Below the pieces are notes generated by a model, which was not told the origin of the DNA, made no database searches, and saw nothing but the letters and a program-made list of their open reading frames with translations. Positions 17,252 through 27,055 of a DNA stretch of 33,837 nt are shown in pieces. The DNA lies in the NCBI RefSeq assembly GCF_001921215.1, contig NZ_MSIF01000046.1:1-33837 (forward strand), given 5' to 3'. The number at the start of each line of letters is the position of its first letter. Positions within the stretch are counted from its first letter, which is position 1. The stretch comes from Actinophytocola xinjiangensis. Its GTDB lineage: Bacteria; Actinomycetota; Actinomycetes; Mycobacteriales; Pseudonocardiaceae. The position numbers and the translations under genes were made by a program.

Positions 17252-17919
17252 CCCAGCCGGCGGCCGAGGTCGTCCATGCTGTTCCACGCGGCCATCACGC
17301 CGTACATCAACGCGGTCGTCAACGGCCAGGCCAGCAGCACCCACTGGCTGTCCACCACGGGCGCCAGTCGGATCACGTCCAACACCTCGACCTTCGCCGG
17401 CAGCGGATAGCGCCCCGCCGCCCAGCTCTCGCCGAGCAACACCGCCAGCCAGCCGCCCAGCCCCGACCCCAGCACCGCCGCGATCATCACCACCGGGCCG
17501 CGCCGCCCCCGCAGGAACCACACCGCCAGGCCCGTGCACAGGCCGGCCGCCAGGCCCAGCAGCAGGAAGATCACCAGCGCGTCGCCCCGGTGGTAGCTCT
17601 CCGCCTGGTTGGCCGTCAACGCCGAGAGCGGCAGGTCCTCGCCGTCCCGGCCGATCACCCGGCGCGTGGCCGGCGCCAGCAGCGACCACAGCCAGCCGAC
17701 CAGGAACCCCAGCATCGACACCGTCGCCAGCACGCTGACCGCCGGAAGCAGATCGGCCCGCACCACGACCCTCGGCCGCGGCGGATACCACTGGTAGAAG
17801 TAGGCGGGGTAGCCCGGCGGCGGCCCAGCCTGCTGCGGTTCGGGAACGACGCCGTCACCGGCGGTGTCGTCCTGCCGGAGGGGCCCGGGGCCCTGTTCTC
17901 CGACCGGTTGTTCCGCCAC
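17248..17919 (-). CDS. DUF2567-type integral membrane protein
   Basis: 223 residues. The N-terminal ~50 residues are Pro/Gly/Tyr-rich and cytoplasm-like (GPPPGYPAYFYQWYPP). Four membrane helices follow at about 55-82, 112-136, 141-165 and 190-213, with an extracytoplasmic loop holding RVIGRDGEDLPLSALTANQAE. This layout and position (after bioB-bsaP) match the DUF2567 protein Rv1591 of M. tuberculosis as I remember the map. No function known. GTG at 17919 has GGGAGG in front. Downstream of bsaP by 45 nt, probably the last gene of the bioB operon. Confidence 0.8.
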   Translation of the reverse strand: MAEQPVGEQGPGPLRQDDTAGDGVVPEPQQAGPPPGYPAYFYQWYPPRPRVVVRADLLPAVSVLATVSMLGFLVGWLWSLLAPATRRVIGRDGEDLPLSALTANQAESYHRGDALVIFLLLGLAAGLCTGLAVWFLRGRRGPVVMIAAVLGSGLGGWLAVLLGESWAAGRYPLPAKVEVLDVIRLAPVVDSQWVLLAWPLTTALMYGVMAAWNSMDDLGRRLG

Positions 17920-17964
17920 CCAGACCTCCCACTAGCCACGCCACATCATCTGTGACGACAAAGA

Positions 17965-18168
17965 CTAGTCGGTCGCCCTCAGGGCGTCGGACGAAGAGCG
18001 CTCACCGTGACGACTGCACCGCGCGGACCACCCGGACGGCGTCACCTGGACCACCATCCGGCGCGCGCAGTCCTGGCAGAAGCGGGGCGGGTCGATCGCC
18101 CCGCGCGCACCCTCACAGCGGGTGTGGTCGCCCTCGGCCGGCGGAACGCCGCAGTGCACGCAGTACAT
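17965..18168 (-). CDS. bsaP: Biotin synthase auxiliary protein BsaP
   Basis: 67 residues with six Cys and three His: Cys3/Cys6 (CVHC), Cys18, Cys31/Cys34 (CQDC) and Cys51, plus His5, His15 and His54. The block [20 protein letters not shown] is the typical core. In mycobacteria this small protein (Rv1590) was reported to be needed by BioB for conversion of dethiobiotin to biotin, probably through an iron-sulfur cluster. The ATG lies one nt after the bioB TGA (TGACATG), so the two are translationally coupled. The final ~14 residues ([11 protein letters not shown]) look disordered. Confidence 0.9.
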   Translation of the reverse strand: MYCVHCGVPPAEGDHTRCEGARGAIDPPRFCQDCARRMVVQVTPSGWSARCSRHGERSSSDALRATD

Positions 18169-18169
18169 G

Positions 18170-19219
18170 TCAGAGGGTGTCGCTCAGCGCCTTGATCGGC
18201 ATGTTCAGCTCGGTCAGCATGTCGAGATCCTGCTGGGCCGGCCGGCCGAGGTTGGTCAGGTAGTTGCCGACGATGATCGCGTTGATGCCGCCCAGCATGC
18301 CCTGCTCGGCACCCAGGTCGCCCAACGTCAGCTCCCGGCCGCCGGCGAAGCGCAGCATCGTGCGCGGCATCGCCAGCCGGAACGCCGCGACCGTGCGCAA
18401 CGCGTCCGGGCCCTGCACGATCTCGAAGTTCTCGTACGGCGTGCCGGGCTGCGGGATGAGGAAGTTCATCGGCACCTCGTGCGGGTCCAGCTCGGCGAGC
18501 TGCACGGCGAACTCGGCGCGCTGCTCGACCGTCTCCCCCATGCCGATGATGCCGCCGCAGCAGACCTCCATGCCGGCGTCGTGCACCATCCGCAGCGTCT
18601 CCCAGCGCTCCTCCCAGGAGTGCGTGGTGACCACCGACGGGAAGTGCGAACGCGCCGTCTCCAGGTTGTGGTTGTAGCGGTGCACGCCCATCGCCACCAG
18701 TTCCTCGACCTGCTCGGGGGTGAGCATGCCCAGCGAACAGGCGATCTGGATGTCGTTGCCGTCCTCGCGGATCGCCGCGATGCCGTCGCGGACCTGGGAC
18801 ATCAGTCGCTTGTCCGGGCCACGCACGGCCGCCACGATGCAGAACTCGCTGGCACCGGTCGCCGCGGTCTCCCGCGCCGCCCTGACCAGGCCGGGGATGT
18901 CCAGCCACGCCGAGCGCACCGGCGAGGGGAACTGGCCGGACTGCGAACAGAAGTGGCAGTCCTCCGGGCAGCCGCCGGTCTTGAGGCTCACGATGCCCTC
19001 GACCTCGACCTCCGGTCCGCACCAGCGCATCCGCACCTGGTGGGCCAGCTCCAACAACTCGGGCATCCGGTCGTCGGGCAGCCGCAGGATCTCCAGCACC
19101 CGAGCCTCGTCCAGGCCAACGCCCCGCTCGAGCACCTGCTCGCGAGCCAACGCCAGCACGTCGGTCGAGTCGCCTGTCGAGTCGCGGTCAGCCCCGGTCC
19201 GTTCGGCGGCAGCGGTCAC
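18170..19219 (-). CDS. bioB: Biotin synthase
   Basis: 349 residues, radical SAM enzyme inserting sulfur into dethiobiotin. The SAM-binding [4Fe-4S] cysteines are Cys84, Cys88 and Cys91 in [14 protein letters not shown]. Further family blocks: [50 protein letters not shown] and [12 protein letters not shown] at 19219 is preferred over 19300 because GAGGAGG lies 5 nt before it and the longer N-terminus would contain poor, unrelated sequence. bsaP follows immediately; bioD lies 109 bp upstream behind a hairpin, so bioB-bsaP is probably its own transcription unit. Confidence 0.97.
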   Translation of the reverse strand: MTAAAERTGADRDSTGDSTDVLALAREQVLERGVGLDEARVLEILRLPDDRMPELLELAHQVRMRWCGPEVEVEGIVSLKTGGCPEDCHFCSQSGQFPSPVRSAWLDIPGLVRAARETAATGASEFCIVAAVRGPDKRLMSQVRDGIAAIREDGNDIQIACSLGMLTPEQVEELVAMGVHRYNHNLETARSHFPSVVTTHSWEERWETLRMVHDAGMEVCCGGIIGMGETVEQRAEFAVQLAELDPHEVPMNFLIPQPGTPYENFEIVQGPDALRTVAAFRLAMPRTMLRFAGGRELTLGDLGAEQGMLGGINAIIVGNYLTNLGRPAQQDLDMLTELNMPIKALSDTL

Positions 19220-19306
19220 GAATGCCTCCTCGCTCGTGGTGATCGGCCTGCTGGCCAAGTCTGCCGCACGCGGCGACGCGGCGAACGCGATGTATCTCAC
19301 GCGCTA

Positions 19307-19324
19307 CCGGCTCTTGAGCCGGTC
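19307..19324 (-). terminator. GC-rich hairpin after bioD
   Basis: ACCGGCTC-TT-GAGCCGGT, a perfect 8-bp inverted repeat 4 bp past the bioD stop, without a U-tract. Such I-type hairpins are common actinobacterial terminators. It would separate bioA-bioD from bioB. Confidence 0.6.
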
Positions 19325-19328
19325 GGCA

Positions 19329-20048
19329 TCACGCGACGTGTGCGGCGGCGAACCCGTTCGCGTCGAACTCGCCACCCAACGAGGGGCCCAGCGAGGCGCG
19401 AGCGACCGTGCGGAACCCGTCGCGGCCCAGCGAACCGGCCTGCTCGGGCAGCGCGCCGACCAGCGGCGCGTCCGCCACCAGCGGCAGGTCGTCGAGGTTG
19501 CAGCGGGCCGCGAGATCCGGCTCGGCCGGCCACGAGCCGACCACCACCCCGGCGCACTCGATCCCCCGGCGGCGCAACACCTCGGCGGTCAACGCGGTCG
19601 CGTTGAGGGTGCCCAGCCCGGCGGCGGCGACGATCAGCACCGGCGCGCCGATCGACCAGGCCACGTCAGCGAGCGTGCCGCCGTTGTCGTCCATCGGGAC
19701 CAGCAGGCCGCCGGCGCCCTCGACCAGCACGTCGTCGTGACCCCGGGACAGCTCGACCGCGGCGGCCGCGGCCTGGGACGGGGTGACCGGCAGGATGCCG
19801 GCGCGGCGGGCGGCCGTGCCGGGGGCCAGCGGTTCACCGAACCTGGCCAGCTCCCAGGTGGTGACGTCGTCGCCGGCCAGCCGACCGACGTCGTCCACGT
19901 CGCCCGGCTCGCCAGGGGGCAGCCCGGTCTGGGCCGGTTTCAGGACGGCGACACTGCGCCGCCGCGCCAACGCGAGCGTGGCGATCGCGGCCGTCACCAC
20001 CGTCTTGCCGACGCCCGTACCGGTACCCGTGAGCACGATGACACTCAC
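19329..20048 (-). CDS. bioD: Dethiobiotin synthetase
   Basis: 239 residues. Makes dethiobiotin from DAPA, CO2 and ATP. P-loop GTGTGVGKT (8-16), LKPAQTG, and VEGAGGLLVPMDDNG, with LGTLNATALTAEVLRRRGI near the middle, all standard for BioD. GTG at 20048; TAGCCT lies 8 nt upstream, so it may have a leaderless promoter as well as read-through from bioA 49 bp upstream. bioF, which sits between bioA and bioD in mycobacteria, is absent here. Confidence 0.95.
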   Translation of the reverse strand: MSVIVLTGTGTGVGKTVVTAAIATLALARRRSVAVLKPAQTGLPPGEPGDVDDVGRLAGDDVTTWELARFGEPLAPGTAARRAGILPVTPSQAAAAAVELSRGHDDVLVEGAGGLLVPMDDNGGTLADVAWSIGAPVLIVAAAGLGTLNATALTAEVLRRRGIECAGVVVGSWPAEPDLAARCNLDDLPLVADAPLVGALPEQAGSLGRDGFRTVARASLGPSLGGEFDANGFAAAHVA

Positions 20049-20056
20049 GGTCGGTC

Positions 20057-20062
20057 AGGCTA
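20057..20062 (-). promoter_or_regulatory. -10-like TAGCCT before bioD
   Basis: TAGCCT on the minus strand, 8 nt before the GTG at 20048; predicts a leaderless bioD mRNA. The same hexamer precedes bioA. Confidence 0.45.
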
Positions 20063-20097
20063 GACCCACCCGTTCACGCCGATCTCACCCGCCCCGG

Positions 20098-21366
20098 TCA
20101 ACCCGCCTTCGCCGCCGCCAGCACCGCGCCGGTGATCGTGGCGACGTCGCCCGGCTCGCACACGAACGGCGGCATCGTGTAGATCAGGTCCCGGAACGGG
20201 CGCAGCCACGCGCCGTGCCCGACGGCCGCGCCGGTCGCCGCCGCCAGGTCCACCTCGTGGTCGAGCTGCACGACACCGATGGCGCCGAGCACCCGCACGT
20301 CCGCCACCCCCGGCAGGTGCGCCGCCGGCGCCAGCCCCTCGGCCAGCTCGCCCTCGATCCGCTTCACCCGCTGGCGCCAGTCCTGGCCGCGCAACAGGTC
20401 GACCGACGCCTGGGCCACCGCGCTGGACAGCGGATTGCCCATGAACGTCGGGCCGTGCGCGAGCACCGGCACCTCGCCCCGTGAGATCCCCTCGGCCACC
20501 CCCGGCGTGCACAACGTCGCCGCCATCGTCAGATACCCGCCCGTCAGCGCCTTGCCGACACACATCACGTCCGGGGCGACCCCCGCGTGGTCGGCGGCGA
20601 ACATCTCGCCGGTCCGGCCGAACCCGGTGGCGATCTCGTCGAAGACCAGCAGCACGTCGTTGGCCAGGGTCAGCTCGCGCAGCACGTGCAGGTAACGGGG
20701 ATCGTGGAAACGCATCCCGCCGGCGCCCTGCACCACCGGCTCGACGATCACCGCCGCCAGCTCGTCGGCGTGCGTCTCGATCAGCTCGGCGAGCTGGGCG
20801 ACGTAGTCGTGGTCCAGCGCGGCCGGCGGCGGATCGGCGAACAGCTGGTCGGGCAGGACACCGCGCCACAGGCTGTGCATGCCCCCCTCCGGGTCACACA
20901 CGCTCATCGGGTGGAACGTGTCCCCGTGGTAGCCGCCGCGCCAGGTCAACAGCCGCCGCTTGTCCGGCCGCCCCGCCGACCGCCAGTACTGCAGACACAT
21001 CTTCACCGCGACCTCGACCGACACCGACCCCGAGTCACAGAGGAACACGTGCTCCAACGGATCCGGCGTGATCTCCACCAGCGTCGCGGCCAGCCGCACC
21101 GCCGGCTCGTGGGTCAACCCGCCGAACATCACGTGCGACATCCGCCCGGCCTGCGCGGCCAGCGCGGCGTCGAGCACCGGGTGGCGGTAGCCGTGGATCG
21201 CCGCCCACCACGACGACATGCCGTCGACCAGCTCCCGCCCGTCGGCCAACCGCAGCCGCACCCCGCTGGCGGACTCGACCACCAGCGGGTCGGCGGTGCC
21301 CGGCATCGGACCGTACGGGTGCCACACGTGCGCCCGGTCGAGCGCGATCAGCTCAGCGACGTCCAC
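20098..21366 (-). CDS. bioA: Adenosylmethionine-8-amino-7-oxononanoate aminotransferase
   Basis: 422 residues, class III PLP aminotransferase turning KAPA into DAPA with SAM as amino donor. Seen: VWHPYGPM near the N-terminus, [37 protein letters not shown] (Gly-His PLP loop), [13 protein letters not shown] with Asp243, and the PLP lysine Lys272 in [13 protein letters not shown] at 21366 with TAGCCT 6 nt upstream, predicting a leaderless mRNA. It lies 51 bp downstream of dnaE on the same strand. Confidence 0.96.
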   Translation of the reverse strand: MDVAELIALDRAHVWHPYGPMPGTADPLVVESASGVRLRLADGRELVDGMSSWWAAIHGYRHPVLDAALAAQAGRMSHVMFGGLTHEPAVRLAATLVEITPDPLEHVFLCDSGSVSVEVAVKMCLQYWRSAGRPDKRRLLTWRGGYHGDTFHPMSVCDPEGGMHSLWRGVLPDQLFADPPPAALDHDYVAQLAELIETHADELAAVIVEPVVQGAGGMRFHDPRYLHVLRELTLANDVLLVFDEIATGFGRTGEMFAADHAGVAPDVMCVGKALTGGYLTMAATLCTPGVAEGISRGEVPVLAHGPTFMGNPLSSAVAQASVDLLRGQDWRQRVKRIEGELAEGLAPAAHLPGVADVRVLGAIGVVQLDHEVDLAAATGAAVGHGAWLRPFRDLIYTMPPFVCEPGDVATITGAVLAAAKAG

Positions 21367-21372
21367 GTCCGG

Positions 21373-21378
21373 AGGCTA
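21373..21378 (-). promoter_or_regulatory. -10-like TAGCCT before bioA
   Basis: TAGCCT on the minus strand, 6 nt before the bioA GTG, in the 51-bp dnaE-bioA gap. No clear -35 and no recognised BirA or BioQ operator in the gap. Confidence 0.45.
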
Positions 21379-21417
21379 GGTCACGACCCGCCGCCACCGG
21401 CGCACCAGTGGGTCGAC

Positions 21418-24400
21418 TCACGCGTCGACCGCCACCCCCGGGATCGCCTTGATCTCGCCCAGGAACGCCGGGGTGACCTTGATCGGGTAGTCGTCCAGCG
21501 CGAGGGTGACGCCGTTCTCCTTGTGCGCGAACTTCAGGTGCACCGGAGTGTCACCGCGGTGGGCCGACAGGGTGTTCTTCAACTCGCCGACCACCTCGTC
21601 GTTGAGCTTGCCCGGATTGCACAGCAGGACCAGCGGGATCTCCTCGTCGGCCGCGCCGAGATCGGCGTCGGTGAACTCCAGCGGGATGACCCCCGAGCCG
21701 AACACCGACATCTTGTCCTCGCGCCAGTTGACCCGGCCCTTGACCGCCACCACGCCGTCCTCGACCAGGTCCTGGGACAGCACCGAGTACGACTTCGCGA
21801 AGAACAACACCTCGATCGAGGCGTCCAGGTCCTCGATGGTGGTGATCGCCCACGGCTCACCCTGCTTGTTCACCCGGCGCTCCAACGCCGAGATCATGCC
21901 GGCCAGGACGATCTCACCCTCCTTCGGCGCGTCGCTGATGATCTCGGCGATCGGCTTGGGGGCGTGCTTGCGCAGCAGCCGCTCCGCGCCGTCGAGCGGA
22001 TGCGCCGACACGTACAGGCCCAGCATCTCCCGCTCGTAGCTGAGCAGCTGCTTGCGCGGCCACTCCTCGGCGGTGAACCGCAGGTGGGCCAGCGGGCTCG
22101 CGTCGGCCTCCGCCGGGGTGTCGTCGTCCCCGCCGAACAGGTCGAACTGGCCCATCGCCTCCTGCCGCTTGAGCCCGACGACGGCCTCCACGGCCTCCTC
22201 GTGCACCTGGACCAGCGACAGCCGGGTGTGCCCCAGGGAGTCGAACGCGCCGGCCTTGACCAGCGACTCGATCACCCGCTTGTTGCAGCACAACAACTCC
22301 GACTTGTCCAGGAAGTCGGTGAACGAGGTGTACGGGCTCTTGGCCGTGCGCGTCCGGATGACCGACTCGACGACGTTGGCCCCGACGTTGCGGACCGCGC
22401 CGAGACCGAACCGGATGTCGGTACCGACCGCCGCGAACCGCAGCCCCGACTCGTTCACGTCCGGCGGCAGCACCTTGATGCCCGACCGGCGGCACTCCGA
22501 CAGGTAGACCGCCGACTTGTCCTTGTTGTCGGCCACCGAGGTGAGCAGCGCCGCCATGTACTCGGCCGGATAGTTCGCCTTCAGGTACGCCGTCCAGTAC
22601 CCGACCAGGGCGTAACCGGCCGCGTGCGACTTGTTGAACGCGTACCCGGCGAACGGGAGGACCGTGTCCCACAGGGTCTTGATGGCCTCGGCCGAGTAGC
22701 CGTTGGCCTTCATGCCCTCCTCGAAACCCGCGTACTCCTTCTCCAGGACCTCGGCCTTCTTCTTGCCCATGGCCTTGCGCAGCACGTCGGCGCGTCCCAT
22801 GGAGTAGCTCGCCACCTTCTGAGCGATCTGCATGATCTGCTCCTGGTAGACGATCAGACCGTAGGTCTCGGACAGGATGTCCTTGAGCGGCTCCTCCAGC
22901 TCCGGGTGGATCGGCACGATCCGCTGGCGCCTGTTCTTGCGGTCGGCGTAGTTGTTGTGCGTGTTCATCGCCATCGGACCGGGCCGGTACAGGGCGTTGA
23001 CCGCGGTGATGTCGTTGAACTCGGTGGGCTGCATGCGGCGCAGCAGGTCGCGCATGGCGTTGCCGTCGAGCTGGAACACGCCCAGGCTGTCGCCGCGACC
23101 CAACAGGTCGAAGGTGGCCTTGTCGTCCAGCGGCAGCGTGTCCAGGTCGATGTCCTCGCCCCGGTTGGCCTTGATGTTGTCGATCGCGTCGCCGATGACC
23201 GTCAGGTTGCGCAGGCCGAGGAAGTCCATCTTCAGCAGGCCGATGGCCTCACACGACGGGTAGTCCCAGCCGGTGATGATCGACCCGTCGTCGCGGCGCC
23301 ACAGCGGGATGGACTCCATCAGCGGCGAGGAGGACAGGATGACCGCGCAGGCGTGCACGCCCGCGTTGCGGATCAGGCCCTCCAGGCCGCGGGCGGTCTC
23401 GAAGATCTTGCCGACCTCGTTGTCGGTCTCGATCAGCGTGCGGACCTCGGCCGCCTCGGCGTAGCGCTCGTGCTTGGGGTCGACGATGCCCGACAGCGGG
23501 ATGTCCTTGGCCATGACCGGCGGCGGCAGCGCCTTGGAGATCCGGTCGGCGATGGAGAACCCCGGCTGGCCGTGCAGGACGCGGGCCGAGTCCTTGATCG
23601 CGGCCTTGGTCTTGATCGTGCCGAACGTGATGACCTGGGCGACCTTGTCGGAGCCGTACTTCTCGGTCGCGTAGGTGATCATCTCGCCGCGCCGGCGGTC
23701 GTCGAAGTCGATGTCGATGTCGGGCATGGCGGTGCGCTCGGGGTTGAGGAACCGCTCGAACAGCAGGCCGTGCGCGATCGGGTCGAGGTTGGTGATGCCC
23801 AGCGCGTAGGCGACCAGCGCGCCGGCGGCCGATCCACGGCCAGGACCCACCCGGATACCGACCTTGCGGGCGTAGGTCACGAGGTCGGCGACCACCAGGA
23901 AGTAGGCCGGGAAGCCCTTCTGGTTGATCACGTCCAGCTCGAACTCGGCGCGGTCGACGTACTCCTGCGGGACGCCGTCGGGCAGGCGCCACTCCAGGCC
24001 GCGCATGACCTCCTTGTGCAGCCAGCTCGGCTGGGTCTCCCCCTCCGGCACGGCGAACACCGGCATCCGGTCGACCGGCGACCAGATCTCCTCGTAGGAC
24101 TCGACCCGCTCGGCGATCAGCAACGTCGAGTCGGCGGCACCGGGAACCTCCTTGTCCCAGTACTCCCGCATCTCCTCGGCCGACTTCAGGTAGTAACCGT
24201 CCCCGTCGAACTTGAAACGGTTCGGGTCGGAGAGCGTCTTGCCGGACTGCACGCACAGCAGCGCCGCGTGCGCCTCGGACTGGTCACGGGTGACGTAGTG
24301 CGAGTCGTTGGTGGCCAGCGGCGGCAACTCGAGCTTGCGGGCGATGTCGAGCAGACCGTCACGCACCGACCGCTCGATCGGCAGCCCGTGGTCCATCAAC

Positions 24401-26136
24401 TCCAGGAAGAAGTTCTCCTTGCCGAAGATGTCCCGGTAGTCCGAGGCGGCCTGGATGGCCTCGGCCGGCTGGCCGAGGCGCAGCCTGGTCTGCACTTCGC
24501 CCGACGGGCAGCCGGTGGTCGCGATGATCCCCTTGGCGTACTCGGAGATCAGTTCCCGGTCACAGTTGTGGACGGCGAAATCGGTGACGTAGGAGTGGTC
24601 CTCCTCGACCTCGATGTTGTAGGTGACGCCCGCGTAGTGCTCGCGCAGCACCTCCGCCACCGGCTTGTACACGAAGTCGTCGTCGGACAACGTCCGCCGA
24701 TACGCGGGCGTGCGGTCCGGGGAGAAGTTGGACCGGTATCTCTGCGCGTGGTTCTCACTGGTCACCGGCTGGCAGTACGTGCTGGCGAAGTCGGCGTTGA
24801 GGCGTGCGGCGAGCGTCCGCAGCTGCCAGTGGAGCTGGACCGAGGTCTGCTCCAGACTCACGACCTCCGGCCTGGTCTGCGAACCGTCACCGGCGAGCGC
24901 ACCCCGGAACATGCCGCGCATGAACTCGTCCGGCGCGTCGAACACGAACGCCGGCAGGTGCTTGTTGTTGGCGCCCTTCCCGCACAGGGAGGTCAGCAGC
25001 TGCGCGAGCAGCGTGGAGCTGACCGACACCGAGATGCCCCGATAGCCAGGACGATCCGGCCTGCCCCGAACAACGGCTTTCTTGCCGGTGTACTTCTCCA
25101 CCAGCTTCACACAGAAGTCCGCGAGGTCCCGCTCGTCCTCGTGCAGGTACCACGACACGGTGTGGCCGCGGTCGACGCCGCCCTCCGCGACGAACAGACC
25201 GAGGAAGAACCCGAAGTCGTGGTCCAGCTCGATCTCGCCGCGCAGGTCCCCGTAGTGCCTGGTCGGTCCCATACCGGGACGCTCGACGACCTGGACGAAC
25301 CGATCGGGGTCACCGTCGACCGGGGCCCAGGTGACGTGGTCGGCCACCCGGACCGACCGCACCGGCTCCGCGTCCGACGCCACCCTGGGCAGACACACCC
25401 AGCTGTTCCAGTAGTCAGCCGTCTCACGGGTACCGGTTCCCGGCCGGCCGGCCACGATGTCCTTGGCCTCGACCCAGGACCTGGTGCCGTCACGGTGCCG
25501 GATGAGCACTGGGTGTTCCCCGGTCATCCAGGTGACCCGCTGGTAGCGGTTGTTGAGCCGGACACCGTAGATGTCACCGTCGTGCTGGTTGCGCATCAGC
25601 TCGACCACGCGACGGAAGCGGCCACGGTGGGTGAGCACCTCGTCGCCGACCCGGACATCCTCGATGCGCGTCATGCCGTCCCTGGTCATGATCTCCTGAC
25701 CAGGCAGGAAGCATCTCGGCTTGCGATATTGACCCTCGATGCTCGCCCGGGAGGACAGTGTGAACAGGTTGCGCAGGCCGGTGGAGTTACCGGCGAGCAT
25801 CGTCATGTGGGTGTAGGCGCCGGCGCCGGAGACGTCGCCGCCCTCGCCGTGTTCGTCGCTGCTGCGCTGGCGGGCCTCGCCCCAGAAGACCGGCTTCTTG
25901 TGGTAGCGGCTGCCGGGGGCGATGTAGGCCTCGATGCCGATGATCGGCTTGATGCCGGCCTTGCGGGCGCACTGGTAGAACTCGTCGGCGCCGTACATGT
26001 TGCCGTGGTCGGTCATCCCCACCGCGGGCATGCCCAGCCGTGTGGCCTCCGCGATCAGTGGCGCCACCTTCGCCGCGCCGTCGAGCATCGAGTACTCGGT
26101 GTGAACATGGAGATGTACGAAGGAGTCAGCCGCCAC
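21418..26136 (-). CDS. dnaE: DNA polymerase III alpha subunit (DnaE1) with intein
   Basis: 1572 residues as translated, 1189 after removal of the intein, normal DnaE size. The N-terminal PHP domain starts [13 protein letters not shown] with MTDHGNMYG and GIEAYIAPG. The polymerase core has [10 protein letters not shown] and the catalytic acid motif PDIDIDFDD. The C-terminal part carries helix-hairpin-helix and OB-fold blocks ([14 protein letters not shown]) with the beta-clamp region. It is the replicative polymerase subunit. The intein interrupts the PHP domain between RKPR (to 141) and [12 protein letters not shown] (from 525). GTG at 26136, with TAGGGT 8 nt upstream. The same strand continues to bioA. 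Confidence 0.97.
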   Translation of the reverse strand: MAADSFVHLHVHTEYSMLDGAAKVAPLIAEATRLGMPAVGMTDHGNMYGADEFYQCARKAGIKPIIGIEAYIAPGSRYHKKPVFWGEARQRSSDEHGEGGDVSGAGAYTHMTMLAGNSTGLRNLFTLSSRASIEGQYRKPRCFLPGQEIMTRDGMTRIEDVRVGDEVLTHRGRFRRVVELMRNQHDGDIYGVRLNNRYQRVTWMTGEHPVLIRHRDGTRSWVEAKDIVAGRPGTGTRETADYWNSWVCLPRVASDAEPVRSVRVADHVTWAPVDGDPDRFVQVVERPGMGPTRHYGDLRGEIELDHDFGFFLGLFVAEGGVDRGHTVSWYLHEDERDLADFCVKLVEKYTGKKAVVRGRPDRPGYRGISVSVSSTLLAQLLTSLCGKGANNKHLPAFVFDAPDEFMRGMFRGALAGDGSQTRPEVVSLEQTSVQLHWQLRTLAARLNADFASTYCQPVTSENHAQRYRSNFSPDRTPAYRRTLSDDDFVYKPVAEVLREHYAGVTYNIEVEEDHSYVTDFAVHNCDRELISEYAKGIIATTGCPSGEVQTRLRLGQPAEAIQAASDYRDIFGKENFFLELMDHGLPIERSVRDGLLDIARKLELPPLATNDSHYVTRDQSEAHAALLCVQSGKTLSDPNRFKFDGDGYYLKSAEEMREYWDKEVPGAADSTLLIAERVESYEEIWSPVDRMPVFAVPEGETQPSWLHKEVMRGLEWRLPDGVPQEYVDRAEFELDVINQKGFPAYFLVVADLVTYARKVGIRVGPGRGSAAGALVAYALGITNLDPIAHGLLFERFLNPERTAMPDIDIDFDDRRRGEMITYATEKYGSDKVAQVITFGTIKTKAAIKDSARVLHGQPGFSIADRISKALPPPVMAKDIPLSGIVDPKHERYAEAAEVRTLIETDNEVGKIFETARGLEGLIRNAGVHACAVILSSSPLMESIPLWRRDDGSIITGWDYPSCEAIGLLKMDFLGLRNLTVIGDAIDNIKANRGEDIDLDTLPLDDKATFDLLGRGDSLGVFQLDGNAMRDLLRRMQPTEFNDITAVNALYRPGPMAMNTHNNYADRKNRRQRIVPIHPELEEPLKDILSETYGLIVYQEQIMQIAQKVASYSMGRADVLRKAMGKKKAEVLEKEYAGFEEGMKANGYSAEAIKTLWDTVLPFAGYAFNKSHAAGYALVGYWTAYLKANYPAEYMAALLTSVADNKDKSAVYLSECRRSGIKVLPPDVNESGLRFAAVGTDIRFGLGAVRNVGANVVESVIRTRTAKSPYTSFTDFLDKSELLCCNKRVIESLVKAGAFDSLGHTRLSLVQVHEEAVEAVVGLKRQEAMGQFDLFGGDDDTPAEADASPLAHLRFTAEEWPRKQLLSYEREMLGLYVSAHPLDGAERLLRKHAPKPIAEIISDAPKEGEIVLAGMISALERRVNKQGEPWAITTIEDLDASIEVLFFAKSYSVLSQDLVEDGVVAVKGRVNWREDKMSVFGSGVIPLEFTDADLGAADEEIPLVLLCNPGKLNDEVVGELKNTLSAHRGDTPVHLKFAHKENGVTLALDDYPIKVTPAFLGEIKAIPGVAVDA
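24565..25713 (-). mobile_element. Intein in DnaE, with LAGLIDADG-type homing endonuclease domain
   Basis: 383 residues, Cys142 to Asn524 of the precursor. Block [14 protein letters not shown] with catalytic Cys1. Block B: TGEHPVLI (Thr and His of TxxH). Two endonuclease motifs: [11 protein letters not shown] (310-320) and [12 protein letters not shown] (408-419), each keeping its acidic residue. Block [16 protein letters not shown]. Block G: AVHN followed by extein Cys525, with penultimate His and terminal Asn intact. All splicing residues and both endonuclease acids are present, so the element should be splicing-competent and possibly still mobile. Splice junctions are R/C and N/C. Confidence 0.96.
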
Positions 26137-26144
26137 GAGGCATC

Positions 26145-26150
26145 ACCCTA
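26145..26150 (-). promoter_or_regulatory. -10-like TAGGGT before dnaE
   Basis: TAGGGT on the minus strand, 8 nt before the dnaE GTG; TTAGAT lies 16 bp further up as a weak -35. Predicts a leaderless mRNA. The 130-bp gap to the divergent gene at 26267 holds nothing else recognised. Confidence 0.5.
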
Positions 26151-26254
26151 CGTCGCGTTCATGATCATCTAACGGCACCCTCCCGGGTGTGTCTCACGCC
26201 CGTCCCGGACGGTCGGTTTCTACCGTGCCCCACCGACAATCCCGCGCCGGCTGG

Positions 26255-26260
26255 CATGAT
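26255..26260 (+). promoter_or_regulatory. -10-like CATGAT before the uridine-kinase-like gene
   Basis: CATGAT in GGCATGATCG, 6 nt before the GTG at 26267; CCGACA 16 bp upstream is a passable -35. Leaderless type. Confidence 0.45.
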
Positions 26261-26266
26261 CGTGGA

Positions 26267-26902
26267 GTGCGTTTCCGGCCCGTGTCCCCCGCCCTGCTGG
26301 TCGACGAAGTCGCTGAGCTGATCGGCCGACGGCCGGCCGACGAATGGACCAGGGTCGCGGTCGACGGCGCCGCGCCGGCCGCCCCCGAACACACCGCCGA
26401 CGCGCTCGCCGAGGCCCTGCGGCTGCGGGGGCGCGCGGTACTGCGCGCCGGCGCCGAGGACTTCCTGCGGCCGGCGTCGCTGCGGTTCGAACGGGGGCGC
26501 ACGGACCCGGACGCCCGCTACGACGACTGGCTCGACACCGGAGGGCTGACGCGGGAGCTGCTCACGCCACTGGAGCCGGGCGGCACCGGGCGGGTACTGC
26601 CGCGACTGTGGGACGCGCGGACCGACCGGGCCAGCCGGGCCGAGTACGTGGACCTCCCCCCGGGCGGGGTGCTGGTGTTGGACGGGACGCTGCTGCTCGG
26701 ACGGGGGCTCGCGTTCGACCACGTGGTGCACCTGTGGATCTCCCCGGCCGCGCTGGCCAGGAGGACGCCGGCGGTGGACGCGTGGACGCTGCCGGCCTAC
26801 GAGCGCTACGACACGCGGGTACGGCCGCTGCACGTGGCGGACACGGGGGTGCGGGTCGACGACCCCGCACACCCAGCGGTACTGGACAACTCCCCGGTGT
26901 GA
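26267..26902 (+). CDS. Uridine kinase-like protein with degenerate P-loop
   Basis: 211 residues. It follows the actinobacterial proteins usually labelled uridine kinase: VAVDGAAPAAPEH (30-41), LRGRAVLRAGAEDFLRPASLR, DDWLDTGGL, LPRLWDARTDRASRAEY, VLVLDGTLLLGRGLAFDHVVHLWISPAALARRT. A normal Walker A (GxxxxGKS/T) should stand where GAAPAAPEH is; Gly-Lys-Ser/Thr is missing, so ATP binding in the usual way is doubtful. The Asp of SAEDF-type (AGAEDF) is kept. GTG at 26267 fits the conserved start (VRFRPVSP). Divergent from dnaE. Whether it phosphorylates anything is open. Confidence 0.75.
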   Translation: MRFRPVSPALLVDEVAELIGRRPADEWTRVAVDGAAPAAPEHTADALAEALRLRGRAVLRAGAEDFLRPASLRFERGRTDPDARYDDWLDTGGLTRELLTPLEPGGTGRVLPRLWDARTDRASRAEYVDLPPGGVLVLDGTLLLGRGLAFDHVVHLWISPAALARRTPAVDAWTLPAYERYDTRVRPLHVADTGVRVDDPAHPAVLDNSPV

Positions 26903-26993
26903 CCTGTTCATGAGGACACTGTATCGAACGTCTGGTCGATCCGCTGGTTGAGAGCGGCACGGGATCCGGTCGCGCGTGAGCTGCGGGCCGGGA

Positions 26994-27011
26994 CATCCTG
27001 CGGGCAGGATG
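26994..27011. promoter_or_regulatory. Perfect 8+2+8 palindrome upstream of the OsmC gene
   Basis: CATCCTGC-GG-GCAGGATG, centred 53 bp before the ATG at 27056. Its right arm contains CAGGAT (27005-27010), a plausible -10, so it looks like an operator over a promoter. A looser dyad ATCGA-N8-TCGAT is at 26923-26940. The rest of 26903-27055 has no ORF I trust. Confidence 0.55.
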
Positions 27012-27055
27012 GTGCACTGATCATCCGACCCCGTTCCGAGGAGGGACCAGAACAC

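Noticed and set aside
19220-19328. Biotin operon operator or riboswitch upstream of bioB
   Set aside because: No convincing BirA or BioQ half-sites or conserved fold could be seen; only the bioD hairpin and the bioB ribosome site are clear.
20587-26172. A 1861-codon open frame antisense to dnaE and bioA
   Set aside because: Stop codons are rare in such GC-rich DNA. The translation is low-complexity (Arg, Gly, Val, His) without domains, while the minus strand encodes intact DnaE with all motifs.
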